The translations under genes were made by a program, and so were the position numbers. 34,873 bases of DNA from Streptomyces sp. SolWspMP-5a-2. GTDB lineage: Bacteria > Actinomycetota > Actinomycetes > Streptomycetales > Streptomycetaceae. Below are positions 33,696 through 34,873 of this stretch, piece after piece. Where the stretch lies: NCBI RefSeq assembly GCF_900091845.1, contig NZ_FMCI01000210.1:1-34873 (forward strand). Direction: 5' to 3'. Positions within the stretch are counted from its first letter, which is position 1; each line of letters opens with the position of its first letter. The notes under the pieces were generated by a model. The model was not told where the DNA came from. It made no database searches and saw nothing but the letters and a program-made list of their open reading frames with translations.

Positions 33696-34814
33696 ATGCA
33701 ATCACCTCACGACGATGCCTTGGCCAAGCGTTCGGGGGCGGGCGCGACCAAGCCTCTGGCTGCCGTGCCCGACGCGGTCCGCGTTTCCCCGGCCGGTGCG
33801 GTGGGCGCCTCCGCGTCCTTCGCGGAGTTGCTTCAGCGGGTCAAGGCCGAGGGCCTGCTCAACCCGGCGCGCGGCTACTACGTCGGCAAACTCGCGCTGA
33901 ACACCGCGCTGCTGGCCGTCGGGTTCGTGGCGTTCTTCGAGCTCGGTGACAGCTGGCTGCAACTGCTGGTCGCGGTGTGGATGGGGCTGTGCGGTGCGCA
34001 GAGCGCCTTCATGTGGCACGACGCCGGGCACAAGTCGATGTTCGGCACGCACTGGACGGCGTCCCTGATGGGGTACATCCACGCGAACCTCGTCAACGGC
34101 GTGAGCTACGGGTGGTGGGTCAACCACCACAACCGGCACCACAGCCACCCCAACCACCTGGAGAAGGACCCGGACATAGGGCGGCGCACCGCGATCTTCG
34201 ACATGAAGCAGTACCCGAGCCGCAGCCGCCGGGGCCGGTTCATCGTGCGGTACCAGTCGGTGCTGTTCTTCGTGCTGCTGGTGCTGGAGTCGTACAAGAT
34301 GCAGCGCACCGCCGTGCTGACGCTGGCCAGGAACGAGGTGCGCAGGCGCTGGCTGGAGGCGGCGCTGATCACCGTGCGGGCCGCCGTCTACCTGACCCTC
34401 GTCTTCACGGTGCTGCCCGTGGCGCTCGGCGTGGCGTTCATCCTCGTCCAGCAGGCGGTCCTCGGCGTGTACTTCGGGCTGATCTTCGCCCCGAACCACA
34501 AGGGCATGGCGGTGCGTGACGGCGAGGAGGAGGAGCTGGACTGGCTGGCCCGCCAGGTGCTCACCTCGCGCAACATCCGGCCGTCGCTGCTGATGGACTT
34601 CCTCTACGGCGGGCTCAACTACCAGGTGGAGCACCACCTGTTCCCGGCGATGCCGCAGCGCAGCCTGCGCAGGGCGCGGGAGTTGACCCGGGAGTACTGC
34701 GCCGAGCGCGGGATGCCGTACCACGAGGTGGGGTTCTGGGCGTCGTACCGCGAGGTCGCGACCTTCCTGCACGAGGTCAGCGCGCCGGCCCGCCAGGAGC
34801 GCGCCGCCGCCTGA
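33696..34814 (+). CDS. Membrane fatty acid desaturase
   Basis: A 372-residue integral membrane di-iron desaturase. The three histidine boxes are present: HDAGH (108-112), HHNRHH (144-149) and QVEHH (310-314), with NHKG at 267-270. Hydrophobic segments lie near 65-83, 88-106, 185-200 and 225-262. The QxxHH form of the third box is typical of acyl-lipid (including front-end-type) desaturases that need an external electron donor. The ATG at 33696 has AAGGAG 8 nt upstream. The unusual upstream operator suggests tight control, for example by temperature or membrane state; this is inference. The regiospecificity is unknown. Confidence 0.93.
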   Translation: MQSPHDDALAKRSGAGATKPLAAVPDAVRVSPAGAVGASASFAELLQRVKAEGLLNPARGYYVGKLALNTALLAVGFVAFFELGDSWLQLLVAVWMGLCGAQSAFMWHDAGHKSMFGTHWTASLMGYIHANLVNGVSYGWWVNHHNRHHSHPNHLEKDPDIGRRTAIFDMKQYPSRSRRGRFIVRYQSVLFFVLLVLESYKMQRTAVLTLARNEVRRRWLEAALITVRAAVYLTLVFTVLPVALGVAFILVQQAVLGVYFGLIFAPNHKGMAVRDGEEEELDWLARQVLTSRNIRPSLLMDFLYGGLNYQVEHHLFPAMPQRSLRRARELTREYCAERGMPYHEVGFWASYREVATFLHEVSAPARQERAAA

Positions 34815-34829
34815 GCCGAGGCCCCGGCG

Positions 34830-34860
34830 GCCCGGCGCAGCGGCGTGTCCGGCGCCGGGC
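34830..34860 (+). terminator. Hairpin after the desaturase
   Basis: GCCCGGCGC (34830-34838) pairs perfectly with GCGCCGGGC (34852-34860) around a 13-nt loop, 15 bp past the desaturase stop codon. Likely terminator. Confidence 0.6.
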
Positions 34861-34873
34861 GGTGGGTCGTGCC

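Overview
The window has very high GC, strong third-position GC bias, GTG/TTG starts, 4-nt ATGA/GTGA gene overlaps, a SARP regulator and a complete mycofactocin locus. These point to a high-GC actinomycete, most likely a Streptomyces or close relative; the species cannot be named from the sequence.

Region 1 (about 89-16372) is a class II lanthipeptide gene cluster. A minus-strand operon runs from three precursor genes (one alpha-type at 14531-14367, two near-identical beta-type at 14338-14177 and 14141-13980) through a first LanM synthetase, a protease/ABC transporter (LanT), a second LanM, a 55-residue membrane protein, a luciferase-like (LLM) oxidoreductase and a flavin-dependent halogenase. 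The alpha core resembles lacticin 3147 A1 and has the lipid II-binding pattern CTLTxEC. The beta cores end in CPTTKCTSAC, like haloduracin beta and lacticin 3147 A2. This is therefore a two-component lantibiotic system in an actinomycete, apparently with halogenation and Dha/Dhb reduction added. An ABC transporter pair just upstream (16372-14694) is a good immunity candidate. A SARP regulator (976-89) and a LuxR-type regulator (1760-2752) flank the far end. Three ATGCG repeats spaced 11 bp apart, a typical SARP binding pattern, lie upstream of the alpha gene, and a 17-bp perfect hairpin separates precursors from enzymes.

Region 2 (about 16405-19795) is a small regulator/transport module. A winged-helix regulator and a membrane protein are divergent from an ABC ATPase/permease pair, with two tandem 23-bp palindromic operators between them. 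It may or may not belong to the lantibiotic cluster.

Region 3 (19802-29197) is a full mycofactocin locus: mftR, mftA (40-residue precursor ending IDGMCGVY), mftB, mftC, mftD, mftE and mftF on the minus strand, a mycofactocin-type SDR downstream, and a divergent GMC oxidoreductase (mftG). A 14-bp perfect palindrome lies just upstream of mftA.

Region 4 (29337-34860) holds an NTF2-like protein whose gene overlaps convergently with an XRE/MmyB-like regulator, an MmgE/PrpD gene coupled to a diacylglycerol-kinase-like gene, two tandem 86-nt tRNA-like sequences with serine-tRNA-like bodies but abnormal anticodon loops, and a fatty acid desaturase. The desaturase is preceded by a strikingly symmetric array of six CTGACG-type half-sites. 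The tRNA-like pair and this six-site operator are the least explained structures in the window.
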